A stretch of 39,723 bases of DNA from positions 1 to 39,723 of the forward strand of contig JADFOI010000017.1 in NCBI GenBank assembly GCA_022562935.1, given 5' to 3'. Source of the DNA: Acidobacteriota bacterium. GTDB taxonomy: Bacteria; Acidobacteriota; UBA6911; RPQK01; JADFOI01. How positions within the stretch are numbered: the first letter of the stretch is position 1; every line of letters begins with the position of its first letter. This document shows, one piece after another, positions 1 through 7,444 of the stretch. Position numbers and translations under genes: made by a program. The notes under the pieces are model-generated. The model was not told where the DNA came from, ran no database searches, and was given only the letters and a program-made list of their open reading frames with translations.

Positions 1-399
1 AGCGGGTGCTGACCCGGTCCAGGGGATGACCTGGGCCTCTACTTTGGGAGGATGAACCATGATGTGGGTGGTGGAAGTCTGATCTCCCAAAGTTCCCGTG
101 ACCGTCACCTGGCAGTTGGTCTCCACCTCACCGGCTGTGAACACCACGTTGGCTGTGTTGTGCTCATCCGTGGTGACTCGAGGACCCGCCAGAACCCCAC
201 AACCTTCGGGTTCCAGGGTCAGCTGGACCTCACTACCGGCTTGGGCATTGATTCCTACCCGTACGGTCTGAGTGTGATGTAGTCCACTCCCCTCCGGTAC
301 CCGGACCCCGAACCGAGTCGGTTGCGAGGCTTCTTGGCAGCCAACGGCACCCAAAAGAGCTCCCACCAGTAAGATCAGAGCGGATCGTTTGTCTCGCAT
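1..399 (-). CDS. Ig-like lipoprotein, N-terminal part (cut by window edge)
   Basis: An open frame runs on the minus strand from an ATG at 399 to the window edge, 133 codons without a stop. The start is well supported: AGGAGG lies a few bases upstream (about 406-411 on the plus strand). The protein begins with a charged MRDKRS segment, a hydrophobic stretch and a lipobox-like AVGC, so it is probably a lipoprotein anchored after processing at Cys23. The remainder is Thr/Val-rich with alternating beta-type sequence (TANVVFTAGEVE, CQVTVTGTLG) and resembles bacterial Ig-like repeats of surface or periplasmic proteins. The function is unknown. The gene is transcribed away from the pilin operon and its 3' part lies outside the window. 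Confidence 0.65.
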   Translation of the reverse strand, partial: MRDKRSALILLVGALLGAVGCQEASQPTRFGVRVPEGSGLHHTQTVRVGINAQAGSEVQLTLEPEGCGVLAGPRVTTDEHNTANVVFTAGEVETNCQVTVTGTLGDQTSTTHIMVHPPKVEAQVIPWTGSAPA

Positions 400-497
400 G
401 AGAAACCTCCTCTCACTTTGAATGATCTTTGCTCGATGTTAAACCCGCAGAAGAGCAGGCGCAAGAGAAATCGAGCGGCCCTGGAAGGAGGGTTCTC

Positions 498-653
498 TTA
501 GGGAATCGAGTCCAGTACTTCGATCCTGACTTCCTGGCCGCTGAAGTTTGGGGACAGTCCCAGAATTCTAGCGTAAATATCTGAATTCAAAGGAGGATAA
601 TTGGGGCTGGCACCAAACTCCCCCATCCCGCTTCGTAACGAGAACCTATGCAT
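498..653 (-). CDS. Possible small ORF or gene remnant, 51 aa
   Basis: The minus strand has a 51-codon frame from an ATG at 653 (or an internal ATG at 626) to a TAA at 498-500. The product includes the protein-like stretch YPPLNSDIYARILGLSPNF and ends RIEVLDSIP. The first ATG lies inside a dispersed repeat (631-653), so the frame may be the tail of an older gene truncated by the repeat. I recognise no family. It could equally be a chance frame. Confidence 0.25.
   Translation of the reverse strand: MHRFSLRSGMGEFGASPNYPPLNSDIYARILGLSPNFSGQEVRIEVLDSIP
631..653. repeat. R2 dispersed repeat core, copy A
   Basis: This 23-bp stretch is the reverse complement of 2256-2278 with one mismatch (motif atgcataggttctcgt followed by nacgaag). 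It also resembles the right arm of the larger quasi-palindrome at 36835-37038. It sits in the intergenic space between the lipoprotein and the pilin operon. Confidence 0.6.
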
Positions 654-737
654 ACTCGTCTGTCTCCTGTCTCCTCACCTCTGAATGCCTTTCCTCGCAG
701 TCATCTGTTTCCAACCGTTAGCTATTCCTTCCTACGT

Positions 738-767
738 GTCAGGTGGTCAGGCGGTCAGGCGGTCAGC
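738..767. repeat. Short tandem octamers GTCAGGYG
   Basis: Three consecutive octamers GTCAGGTG, GTCAGGCG, GTCAGGCG are followed by a partial GTCAGC and a T-run, 56 bases before the first pilin gene. No gene is visible in the rest of 654-822. Confidence 0.6.
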
Positions 768-822
768 TTTTTCTCGTAGATTTTCTTGCTGGAGCGTTAT
801 AGCAAACAGGAGGTGATGAAGC

Positions 823-1254
823 ATGGACACGGCTCGAGGGTATAGCCTCCTAGAGGTGATGTTGGTGTGTGCGTTAATCGGCTCCGGCTCCACTCTGGGA
901 CTTTCCATTTTGAACGGAATAGCCGAGCAACACAGGCTTCATCTGGCTGGGGAATCCTTCCTGTCCGCAGTGATGGCGGCTCGATTTCAGGCAGTTGCCA
1001 AGAACCTGGCCATCCAGGTACTGGTGCACGCAAGCGGCAAAAAGTTCGGGGTGGCGGTGAAGGACTCGGAACCGCAATTCTGGCAAGATCTTCCTGCCGG
1101 AGTTGAGTTTTCCAAAACGCCCCGGAAGCCACCCGGCTTCTACTCTCGAGGGTACGCGTCTCCGGCGGGAACATTCATACTGGAAAACAGCCGCGGTCAG
1201 ATTCGCGTGGTGGTTTCCCTGAGCGGGAGGGTGCGATGGGAAAGGATCCGTTAG
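823..1254 (+). CDS. Type IV minor pilin/pseudopilin, FimT/GspH-like
   Basis: This 143-aa protein opens with a short leader MDTARG and the class III prepilin motif G-YSLLEVML. A prepilin peptidase should cut after Gly6 and N-methylate Tyr; Glu is at +5. About 20 hydrophobic residues follow and would form the pilin N-terminal helix. The rest is a small globular domain typical in size for FimT/GspH minor pilins, which initiate pilus or pseudopilus assembly in the inner membrane. The start is fixed by AGGAGGTGA 5 nt upstream. It is the first of four consecutive pilin-like genes. Its TAG stop is the first codon of repeat R1 copy 1. Confidence 0.85.
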   Translation: MDTARGYSLLEVMLVCALIGSGSTLGLSILNGIAEQHRLHLAGESFLSAVMAARFQAVAKNLAIQVLVHASGKKFGVAVKDSEPQFWQDLPAGVEFSKTPRKPPGFYSRGYASPAGTFILENSRGQIRVVVSLSGRVRWERIR

Positions 1255-1345
1255 TGTCTCGCTCCATAAATACAATGACGTTTACTGATGGGGCTTGCGA
1301 GGCGAGGTCAAGGAGCGAGGAGAAGGCGATGCAGAGACATCGGCG
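1252..1345. repeat. R1 repeat copy 1, bridging two pilin genes
   Basis: This segment begins at the stop codon of the upstream pilin and aligns with the left part of the element at 4943-5090. Both share CATAAATAC near the end and an identical 23-bp core (1287-1309 here, 4980-5002 there). A purine-rich stretch and GATGC follow in both. The outer end (ttagtgtctcgctcc) is closest to the end of copy 3 (17663-17690). No right inverted terminus is found downstream, so this copy looks like half an element. The right boundary is approximate. Confidence 0.75.
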
Positions 1346-1673
1346 ACGACGAGAGACACAGAGATCGTCCGCAACCTCCAGCAGCGGCTTCACGCTGATC
1401 GAAGTCATGGTTTCCTTGGTCTTTCTTATGGTGACGTCGATGGCACTGCTGCAAGGCCTTGAACTGGCCTTCCGTCACTATTCGCTGGCTCAGAACCGTT
1501 GGAAGGCCACCGTTGAACTCTGGAATCGGATTGAAGAGCTTCGAGCCACTCATTCCCCACGGGGAGAACCCTTTCAAATCATTCCTGACTCCCGCCCTCT
1601 CTATCGAACATTACTCACCGATCCGAGGCTTGGAGAGCACTCCGGTTGGGAGGTCCTGAATAGTGAAAAATAA
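1329..1673 (+). CDS. Type IV minor pilin, PilV/GspI-like
   Basis: The prepilin motif SG-FTLIEVMVSLVFLMVT is clear, with Glu at +5 and a hydrophobic helix after it. The frame is open from 1236, but that start would overlap the previous gene and give an overlong leader. I choose ATG 1329, which has GAGGAGAAGG just upstream and gives a 19-residue basic leader before the cleavage site. The mature part is only about 95 residues (LWNRIEELRA, GWEVLN), short for PilV. It overlaps the next gene by 11 nt, so translation is probably coupled. The ribosome-binding site and start codon lie inside repeat R1 copy 1, which is odd for a conserved operon. Confidence 0.8.
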   Translation: MQRHRRRRETQRSSATSSSGFTLIEVMVSLVFLMVTSMALLQGLELAFRHYSLAQNRWKATVELWNRIEELRATHSPRGEPFQIIPDSRPLYRTLLTDPRLGEHSGWEVLNSEK

Positions 1674-2247
1674 GGGTGCGAGAACTGCGGGCTATAGTAA
1701 GGGCCATACTCTCGTTGAGACGATGATAGCCTCATCGATCTCGATCATCGTCCTGGCGGGCTTCTTTTCCACAATCGGAGTGTTTCAAACTGAGTCTTCA
1801 AATCTCAGCCTCTTGTTGGAGCGCGATGCCAACCTCTGGCTGGCTCCCCTGCTCCTCTCCCGTTGGATCATACCCGCTGGAAATAACCGCTGGGATCAAG
1901 CCTGGTCGGGGGTCACGATAGACACTGATCGCCTCGAACTCAAGAGTGATATCGATGGCCCCGGGGGGTTCCCCGACTCGAAGCTTTCCAGCAGTTTTGA
2001 AGCACTGGTGCTTCGATCGTCGAACTCCAACTTGCGGGTGCAAAGCAACAGAGGCTCCTTTCAACCGTTGATCAAAAATATTGTTGATTTTAAGGTCGAT
2101 TCCAAAGAGAGCGGACTGCTTTCCATCCGCCTCAGCGCGGTCACCGATCGTCCCCTCTCAATGTTCGAGAAGGATCTTCCTGAGTCCACTGAGCTGCTGT
2201 TTTTCCTGCGTAACTACCGCTCCAATCTTTTCCCGGAGAATCCCTAG
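1663..2247 (+). CDS. Type IV minor pilin, PilW/GspJ-like
   Basis: This is a 194-aa protein starting at GTG 1663, with GGGAGG about 10 nt upstream and an 11-nt overlap with the preceding pilin gene. After a 14-residue basic leader comes the prepilin site KG-HTLVETMIASSISIIV, with Glu at +5 and a membrane helix. The size and position after a PilV-like gene fit PilW/GspJ, a minor pilin of the priming complex. His rather than Phe at +1 is unusual but tolerated in the family. The C-terminal domain (ELKSDIDGPG, SIRLSAVTDR) is beta-rich. Confidence 0.8.
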   Translation: MKNKGARTAGYSKGHTLVETMIASSISIIVLAGFFSTIGVFQTESSNLSLLLERDANLWLAPLLLSRWIIPAGNNRWDQAWSGVTIDTDRLELKSDIDGPGGFPDSKLSSSFEALVLRSSNSNLRVQSNRGSFQPLIKNIVDFKVDSKESGLLSIRLSAVTDRPLSMFEKDLPESTELLFFLRNYRSNLFPENP

Positions 2248-2250
2248 CCC

Positions 2251-2395
2251 GAATGATGCATAGGTTCTCGTCACGAAGAGACGAAAGCGCCGACCTACCT
2301 GTCAGGGCGCGTGACCCGCAAGCGGGTCGGGGGTACCCGCGCTTGCGGGTGGCACAGTCAGTGCAGCACGCCGGATCATTGCGCCGATGCAGCAG
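2251..2395. repeat. R2 dispersed repeat, copy B, with GC-rich hairpins
   Basis: The segment between two pilin genes carries the R2 core at 2256-2278 and the continuation aagagacgaaagcgccg, which resembles the inverted right arm of 36835-37038. It contains two hairpins, ACCCGCAAGCGGGT at 2314-2327 and a similar one at 2335-2350. The same ACCCGC-NN-GCGGGT hairpin occurs at 36960-36973. It interrupts the pilin operon without coding content. Confidence 0.6.
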
Positions 2396-2409
2396 AGGGG
2401 ATGTGAGAA

Positions 2410-3630
2410 ATGCGGGCTAGGGGCTTCAGCCTTCTGACCAGTATGATGCTGATTCTGTTCATGATCTCCTTTTCACTGTTTCTGCACTTAAGGATCAGAA
2501 CCCAATGGCAAATGGCCGCCGATGTGGAGTCCCAACTCTACAGCCTGGTGCTGGCCGAGAATGGCATCGAATACGCTCGGACCTTACTCCCCCACATGGA
2601 GCTCAATCTCCTCCTGGCAGGGCTGGACGGGACATTCTCTGAGACTCACTCTTCTGAATGGCGCAACCCCATGTCCTTCGCTGAGGCCCTGCGTGTGGAT
2701 CCATCCACCTGGAAGCCTCCTCATGATGATGGTTTGCCCTTTTACGACGGTCAACCGTTGCTCCCCGGGGGACATCGGGGGGCAGGAGAAGGTTACTTTT
2801 TCTTGAAATTCTCCAATAACCCTGAGGAAAGCCCGGAACACGACGAAGACCACATCATATTGGTCAGAAGCATGGGCATTGTTCCTACCTCGGCACAAAA
2901 CTTCTTTTTTCCCCATCTCAAGAACAGCGTGGCCCTGCTGGAGGCTCGCTTTCGCCAGGAGCGAGCCTTTTCCTTACCCAGTCCACTCACCCTTTTGGGT
3001 CATTCAGGGTCCTTCCAGTGGGAGGGAGCACACTTCAGCATTGAGGGTAAAGAAACATTCGCCATTACCCTCCTCTCGATCTCCCCATCCACTCTCTACA
3101 CCGACCTTGTGGGTTCCCTCTCTGGGTCACAACAGCAGTCGATTCGAGGTCACGGAGCTCATCCCTCGATTCGAGAGGTCAGCCCTCAGGACCTGAACGA
3201 GCCCATGGCCCAGCACCTGCTCAATCCCGGATTCTGGCATCATTTCCTGGTTCAACTGCCCAAATTTACCGATAATCTGCCCCATGGGATTGTCTTCTTG
3301 CCCGAAGGGGGAGTCTTCGATAAACCTCTGTCCGGGATCCTCGTTGCTCAAAGGGACTTGATTCTCGGCAATGGAGCTCAGATCAGAGGTCTTTTGTTGC
3401 ATCTGGGACAAGGCAAACTGACTCTCAGGGAACAATCTCAGGTAATCGGGGGCATCTGGATGTCCAATTTCGGCACAACGGGCGAAAAGCTGAAATTGGG
3501 GCCCATTGCTCTACAGGTTTCCGATTACGCGGCCATTCGCTATGACCAGGCCGCTATTGGAGAAGCCTTGACCCTTCTCCCTCCCACCCAATTGGGCTGG
3601 CGGATCCTGTTCCCGGAGACAGTGGAATAG
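2410..3630 (+). CDS. PilX/GspK-like minor pilin component
   Basis: This 406-aa protein begins MRARG-FSLLTSMMLILFMISF, a prepilin-like leader with cleavage after Gly5 and a hydrophobic helix. Position +5 is Thr rather than Glu, as in GspK/PilX proteins that cap the pilus tip and lack the conserved Glu. A helical segment with LYSLVLAENGIEYARTLL follows; PilX-family proteins share this ENGIEYA-like signature. The long C-terminal part is Gly/Leu-rich (GILVAQRDLILGNGAQIRG) and probably beta-structured. The ATG at 2410 has GGGGATGTGAG upstream. The gene is separated from the other pilins only by repeat R2 and completes the minor pilin set. Confidence 0.75.
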   Translation: MRARGFSLLTSMMLILFMISFSLFLHLRIRTQWQMAADVESQLYSLVLAENGIEYARTLLPHMELNLLLAGLDGTFSETHSSEWRNPMSFAEALRVDPSTWKPPHDDGLPFYDGQPLLPGGHRGAGEGYFFLKFSNNPEESPEHDEDHIILVRSMGIVPTSAQNFFFPHLKNSVALLEARFRQERAFSLPSPLTLLGHSGSFQWEGAHFSIEGKETFAITLLSISPSTLYTDLVGSLSGSQQQSIRGHGAHPSIREVSPQDLNEPMAQHLLNPGFWHHFLVQLPKFTDNLPHGIVFLPEGGVFDKPLSGILVAQRDLILGNGAQIRGLLLHLGQGKLTLREQSQVIGGIWMSNFGTTGEKLKLGPIALQVSDYAAIRYDQAAIGEALTLLPPTQLGWRILFPETVE

Positions 3631-3632
3631 GG

Positions 3633-3638
3633 TATAAT
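3633..3638 (+). promoter_or_regulatory. Candidate -10 box TATAAT
   Basis: A perfect TATAAT lies 6 bases before the ATG at 3645. A transcript from it would begin at or next to the ATG, that is, leaderless. No good -35 box is visible at 17 bp spacing, so support is weak. Confidence 0.3.
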
Positions 3639-3644
3639 GTGGGC

Positions 3645-4253
3645 ATGATTAGAGTCATGCTTCTCGTGTTGCTTCTCGTCCCTACCTGGATCTTTGCACA
3701 GGAAAACAAAGAGACGAAAGAGCCTACTCTTGCCGAGCTGGCACGCCAGGAAAGAGAGCGCCGAGCCCAGTTGAAAGAAATTCTCATCATTACCAACGCC
3801 AACTTGAAAAGGGTGGGAGGAAGTTTTGTGAGTACCGCCACAGGCCCTGAGGCTAAGACTGCGGCTACAGAGGGCGAAGAGGGAGCCGAAGCTGGAGAGA
3901 ATAGCTCTGAGAAGGCGGAAACAGATCCAGCGGATTGGGAAGGACGCTTTACTGAAACGCGGCTCAACCTGAAAAACGCCGTCAATCGAGATCTTGTCCT
4001 CCAGCTCAAGATGAATGACCTTCGGAACCAGTATTTGAGTGGCAGCGGTACGAGTCAAGCCAGAATCCAACAACAGTTGCTGGAAACCCAGCAAGAAATT
4101 GAAATGAACGCAACAGACGTTCGATCAGCCCGGCAAGCGATGGACACACTTCAAGGCAAGGCCCAAAAGGAAGGTGTTTCCAACGATCAGATTATCGGCC
4201 TGGTCGGTGAACTTCCCCCGGATACCTCCATCTTCACTAAACCCGATCAATAG
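3645..4253 (+). CDS. Secreted coiled-coil protein of unknown function
   Basis: The protein begins MIRVMLLVLLLVPTWIFAQ, a convincing Sec signal peptide with cleavage after FA. An upstream in-frame GTG at 3639 adds two residues and cannot be excluded. The mature protein, about 183 aa, is highly charged. It has a helical segment (LAELARQERERRAQLKEIL), an Ala/Glu-rich linker, and a second long helix (IQQQLLETQQEIEMNAT) likely to form a coiled coil. I recognise no family. It follows the pilin operon by 8-14 nt, so it may be co-transcribed and act in the periplasm beside the pilus. Its 3' end overlaps that of the convergent ubiE by 17 nt. Confidence 0.6.
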   Translation: MIRVMLLVLLLVPTWIFAQENKETKEPTLAELARQERERRAQLKEILIITNANLKRVGGSFVSTATGPEAKTAATEGEEGAEAGENSSEKAETDPADWEGRFTETRLNLKNAVNRDLVLQLKMNDLRNQYLSGSGTSQARIQQQLLETQQEIEMNATDVRSARQAMDTLQGKAQKEGVSNDQIIGLVGELPPDTSIFTKPDQ

Positions 4254-4938
4254 GGACTCTCTGGGCTAGATGCAGGGTCACGATCCCACCGGTGAGAGCA
4301 TATTGTCCCCGGGGAGTAAAGCCAACTTCCCGAATCAGTTTCTCAAGTGTTTTTGGATCAGGGAACTCCTTGACCGATTGGGGAAGATACGCATAGGGCC
4401 CCAGTTTTCCGGAGAGACATTGCCCGACCTTGGGCAAGATCCAGCGGACATACCCAGAATATAGTTGCCTGAAGACGGGAATCTGAGGCTGAGAAAATTC
4501 CAGCACCGCTAACATACCTCCCAGCCGCAGCACACGGTACATTTCCTCCAGACCACTGGTGTAATCTTCCAGATTCCTCAAGCCAAAGGCTATGGTGACT
4601 GCGTCAAAAGAATGTGCTGGGAAGGGGAGTAGCAAGGCGTCCCCTTCCACAAACCGCACACTGCTTCCCATTTTTTCCTTTCCCAGAACCAGCATGGGAT
4701 GACAAAAATCGCATCCCAGCACTCGTGCCTTGGCGGACAATTCCAGTGCCAAGTCCCCGGTGCCTGTGCACAAATCCAGAACGACTGCTTGGCTGGGTAG
4801 GAAGGGAGACAATCTCTGGACGGTCACTCGTCGCCATCGACGATCCAGAGAGAACGACAGCAATCGATTCAGCAGATCATAACGATGTGCGATCGATGCA
4901 AACATGAGCCTGATTTGGCGGGACTCTTTGTTCACCAC
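4237..4938 (-). CDS. ubiE: Demethylmenaquinone/ubiquinone C-methyltransferase UbiE/MenG
   Basis: This 233-aa SAM-dependent methyltransferase carries the UbiE signature: F..IAHRYDLLNRLLSF at residues about 13-28, SAM motif I VLDLCTGTGDLAL, FGLRNLEDY, and LGPYAYLPQSVKEFP near the C-terminus. It catalyses the final C-methylation in quinone biosynthesis. With a complex I cluster in the same window, menaquinone is the likely product in this lineage, but the sequence does not decide between menaquinone and ubiquinone. The start is GTG at 4938 or the adjacent GTG at 4935. No Shine-Dalgarno is visible, because the R1 element ends only 5 nt upstream. Confidence 0.93.
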   Translation of the reverse strand: MVNKESRQIRLMFASIAHRYDLLNRLLSFSLDRRWRRVTVQRLSPFLPSQAVVLDLCTGTGDLALELSAKARVLGCDFCHPMLVLGKEKMGSSVRFVEGDALLLPFPAHSFDAVTIAFGLRNLEDYTSGLEEMYRVLRLGGMLAVLEFSQPQIPVFRQLYSGYVRWILPKVGQCLSGKLGPYAYLPQSVKEFPDPKTLEKLIREVGFTPRGQYALTGGIVTLHLAQRVPIDRV

Positions 4939-4942
4939 TTGC

Positions 4943-5090
4943 TAAGTACTCACTTTCATAAATACGGTGAACGTTTGCGGATGGGGCTTGCGAGGCGAGG
5001 TCGCGAAGAGAGGAGGAGTCGATGCGCCTCGATCTGGGCTCCGTCGCGCTCCCAACAAACGTTCACCGTATTTATGAAAGGGAGTACTTA
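4943..5090. mobile_element. MITE-like element (R1 copy 2) with 35-bp terminal inverted repeats
   Basis: The ends 4943-4977 and 5056-5090 are inverted repeats of 35 bp differing at one position. Both begin TAAGTACTC and contain CATAAATACGGTGAACG. The interior (4978-5055) is non-coding by size, though it carries a purine-rich SD-like stretch followed by ATG. It sits between aroB and ubiE. No transposase and no clear target-site duplication are visible. Related pieces lie at 1252-1345 and 17663-17690, so I read it as a non-autonomous mobile element. Confidence 0.85.
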
Positions 5091-5103
5091 GAGGCCCACC
5101 CCA

Positions 5104-6192
5104 TCAGTTCCGTGCGATCTCTTCCCATGCCTGGATCAAGACGTCATTTTCAATCCCTGCGGTAACCCGAGTCTTCCCAATGTCCTCGAGCAGGACAAAG
5201 ACGATCTGGTCATTCTGGCGTTTTTTGTCGCACTTCATGGCTTCCAGAATTCCCTGTGTGGGAACCAGATCAACGGGCGGGAGTTCACCAATACGGCGGA
5301 TGGCACGCGAAATTCTTTGACTGTTGGATTCATCCAGATAGCCTTTCATGAAGGAAAGACGAGTCTCCGCCAGCATTCCCCAGGCGATGGCTTCCCCGTG
5401 TATCAATCCTTGAAATTCCGTGGCACCCTCCAGGGCATGGCCAAAGGTATGCCCAAAATTAAGAATTCTGCGCAGACCTTGCTCTTTCTCGTCACTCGAG
5501 GTGATCTCAGCCTTGATTTCGCAACAACGGCTGATGAGCTTCTCTAAAACATCGGGTTTCCTCTTCTGGATCTCTTCCAGGTGACTCTCAAAAAATTCGA
5601 AAAACTCAGAATCGCAGATGAGACCATATTTCACCACCTCATACAGTCCCGACTGAAACTCTCTTGGGGGAAGGCTGGCCAGGGTGTTTGTATCGATGCA
5701 CACCAGACGGGGTTGATAGAAAGCCCCGATCATGTTCTTTCCCAGTCGATGATTGACCCCGGTTTTTCCGCCCACTGAGCTATCTACCTGGGAGAGCAGT
5801 GTGGTGGGAATTTGTAAATAAGGGACACCTCTCAGAAAGGTGGCTGCCACAAACCCCACGATATCCCCGGTGACGCCCCCACCCATGGCAAGCAGCGTCG
5901 AGGATCGGTCGGCTCGTTGGGTGATCAAGGCGGTATAGATATCTTCAACCGTCTCTAGACTTTTGTGTGCTTCACCGTCTGGAATGAAAATCTCGGTGAC
6001 CTGGTAGCCGTTTTCGGAGAGCCTTTGGAGAAGACCTTTCCCGAACAGTCGAGAAACAGAGGGATTAGAAATCAGGAAAATCCGCTTCCCCGTTTTGAAC
6101 TGTTCAAGAAATTGGTGGAATTGATCGAGAAGGCCAGCTCCTATGAGAATATCGTAACTTCTTTTTCCTAACTCAACACGAACAGTTCTCAC
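5104..6192 (-). CDS. aroB: 3-dehydroquinate synthase
   Basis: AroB converts DAHP to 3-dehydroquinate, the second step of the shikimate pathway, using NAD and a divalent metal. The 362-aa length is normal. Diagnostic motifs are MGGGVTGDIVGFVAATFLRG (NAD binding), PTTLLSQVDSSVGGKTGVN, KNMIGAFYQP, and the metal-binding FGHTFGHALE. The start is GTG at 6192, four bases after the thiG stop, so it is probably co-transcribed with thiS-thiG. The downstream flank is the R1 element. Confidence 0.95.
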   Translation of the reverse strand: MRTVRVELGKRSYDILIGAGLLDQFHQFLEQFKTGKRIFLISNPSVSRLFGKGLLQRLSENGYQVTEIFIPDGEAHKSLETVEDIYTALITQRADRSSTLLAMGGGVTGDIVGFVAATFLRGVPYLQIPTTLLSQVDSSVGGKTGVNHRLGKNMIGAFYQPRLVCIDTNTLASLPPREFQSGLYEVVKYGLICDSEFFEFFESHLEEIQKRKPDVLEKLISRCCEIKAEITSSDEKEQGLRRILNFGHTFGHALEGATEFQGLIHGEAIAWGMLAETRLSFMKGYLDESNSQRISRAIRRIGELPPVDLVPTQGILEAMKCDKKRQNDQIVFVLLEDIGKTRVTAGIENDVLIQAWEEIARN

Positions 6193-6196
6193 ACTC

Positions 6197-6970
6197 CTAC
6201 GTCAACACTCCCTCAAGCGGACTACTGGCTGTGGCATAGAGCTTTTTGGGAATTCGTCCTGCCCGAAAGGCTAAACGTCCTGACTCGACGGCAAGTTTCA
6301 TCGCTCTGGCCATACTCACGGCATCCTTCGCTCCTGCAATTCCCGTATTCATCAGCACGCCGGCAACGCCCAATTCCATGGTAATGGTTGCATCCGAGGC
6401 TGTTCCCACGCCCGCATCCACGATAACGGGAACAGAAACGGTCTCCAGAATAATGCGCAGGTTGTTCGGATTTTGAACCCCCAACCCTGAGCCAATAGGC
6501 GCCCCCAGCGGCATCACTGCAGCGGCACCCGCTTCCTCGAGCTTCTTGCAAATGACCGGATCATCGTTGGTGTAAGGCAGAACAACGAAATCTTCCTTGA
6601 CCAGTACTCGGGTTGCTTCCAGCAGTCCTTCGTTGTCGGGGAAAAGGGTTCGCTCATCTCCGATGACCTCAAGCTTGATCAGATCGGACAGGCCGGCTTC
6701 CCGACCCAACCGGGCACAGCGGATGGCATCTTGCGCCGTATAGCAACCTGCAGTATTGGGTAACAGCGTGAACCTGTCTCGATCGATATAGTCCAGTAGG
6801 GATTCCTTGCTCTTATCCGTTAAGTTCACCCTTCTGACGGCGACGGTGACAACGTCCGCCCCACTCGCCTCCAAGGCCTGTTGCATCACCTCAAAGCTCT
6901 CGTACTTGCCTGTTCCGACGATCAATCGAGAGCGAAATTTCCGTCCAGCAATCACTAGATCATCAGACAT
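6197..6970 (-). CDS. thiG: Thiazole synthase ThiG
   Basis: ThiG builds the thiazole phosphate of thiamine from deoxyxylulose phosphate, dehydroglycine and the sulfur of ThiS thiocarboxylate. The protein is 257 aa, normal for the family. Visible hallmarks are [35 protein letters not shown], the Schiff-base lysine region IKLEVIGDE, and [14 protein letters not shown]. The ATG at 6970 lies inside the end of thiS (16-nt overlap) and its Shine-Dalgarno GGAGGAGAGG is within the thiS coding sequence. This implies coupled translation. Confidence 0.95.
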   Translation of the reverse strand: MSDDLVIAGRKFRSRLIVGTGKYESFEVMQQALEASGADVVTVAVRRVNLTDKSKESLLDYIDRDRFTLLPNTAGCYTAQDAIRCARLGREAGLSDLIKLEVIGDERTLFPDNEGLLEATRVLVKEDFVVLPYTNDDPVICKKLEEAGAAAVMPLGAPIGSGLGVQNPNNLRIILETVSVPVIVDAGVGTASDATITMELGVAGVLMNTGIAGAKDAVSMARAMKLAVESGRLAFRAGRIPKKLYATASSPLEGVLT

Positions 6971-7191
6971 TTCTCTTCCTCTCCTCCACCCACGAAATGG
7001 ACGATTTCGATTCGATCTCCTGAGCCTAAAGTCTGGTCAGACCACCGATCCCGGCTAATAATCTGCCCGTTCAGTTCCACTGCGACCTGCCTCCCCTCGA
7101 GTTCCAAATCCAGGATCAGGTCATCAACGGTCCATGTCGTCAACACCTGAGTTTGCTTTCCGTTCACGATTATCTCAGTTTTCTCGGCCAT
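6955..7191 (-). CDS. thiS: Sulfur carrier protein ThiS with C-terminal extension
   Basis: This 78-aa ubiquitin-like protein has [23 protein letters not shown] and [13 protein letters not shown], the ThiS pattern. ThiS normally ends in Gly-Gly, which is adenylated and converted to a thiocarboxylate. Here the frame continues after GGG with EEEKCLMI before its stop, so the glycine tail is not terminal. The extra codons overlap the Shine-Dalgarno and start of thiG. If real, the tail must be trimmed before use, as described for QbsE-type carriers cleaved by JAMM-domain proteases; alternatively the base sequence is wrong here. ATG 7191 has no clear SD. Confidence 0.9.
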   Translation of the reverse strand: MAEKTEIIVNGKQTQVLTTWTVDDLILDLELEGRQVAVELNGQIISRDRWSDQTLGSGDRIEIVHFVGGGEEEKCLMI

Positions 7192-7207
7192 AGTGAAACA
7201 TCAGTTT

Positions 7208-7213
7208 ATTATA
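7208..7213 (-). promoter_or_regulatory. Candidate -10 box for thiS-thiG-aroB
   Basis: On the minus strand TATAAT lies 16 bases before the thiS ATG, implying a very short leader. No convincing -35 is seen. The 250 bases upstream do not contain the conserved CUGAGA or ACCUGAUCUGG elements of a TPP riboswitch. Confidence 0.35.
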
Positions 7214-7239
7214 TACGAGAGGGAGAACAGGACACAGGA

Positions 7240-7441
7240 GGAAGCTGAAGACTGACCGCAGACCACAGACCACAGCCGGCAGACCGGCTGAAATTCAAAA
7301 TCAAAAATCCCAAATCCCAAACAAATTCAAGTTCCGAAATTCAAAACGAATGTTTTTCTGCGCTCGAAGCGCGTACGACAGCACGACAGCTGGAAGGCAC
7401 GAAAGCTGGAAATTGGAACTTGGAACGCGGGCGAAGCCCGC
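7240..7441. repeat. R3 phrase-like low-complexity repeats and a terminal hairpin
   Basis: The gap between thiS and the TonB receptor consists of short recurring phrases. One is gaccgcagaccacagaccac. Another is cagccggcagaccggc followed by gaaattcaaaatcaaaaatcc, matched in inverted orientation near 29975-30006. A third is gttccaagttcc-type runs. GCGGGC-GAA-GCCCGC at 7427-7441 is a hairpin just past the receptor stop and might help end transcription, although it has no U-tract. Confidence 0.5.
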
Positions 7442-7444
7442 CAG

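Noticed and set aside
7192-7440. TPP riboswitch before thiS
   Set aside because: Conserved TPP motifs are absent and the likely leader is only about 10 nt.
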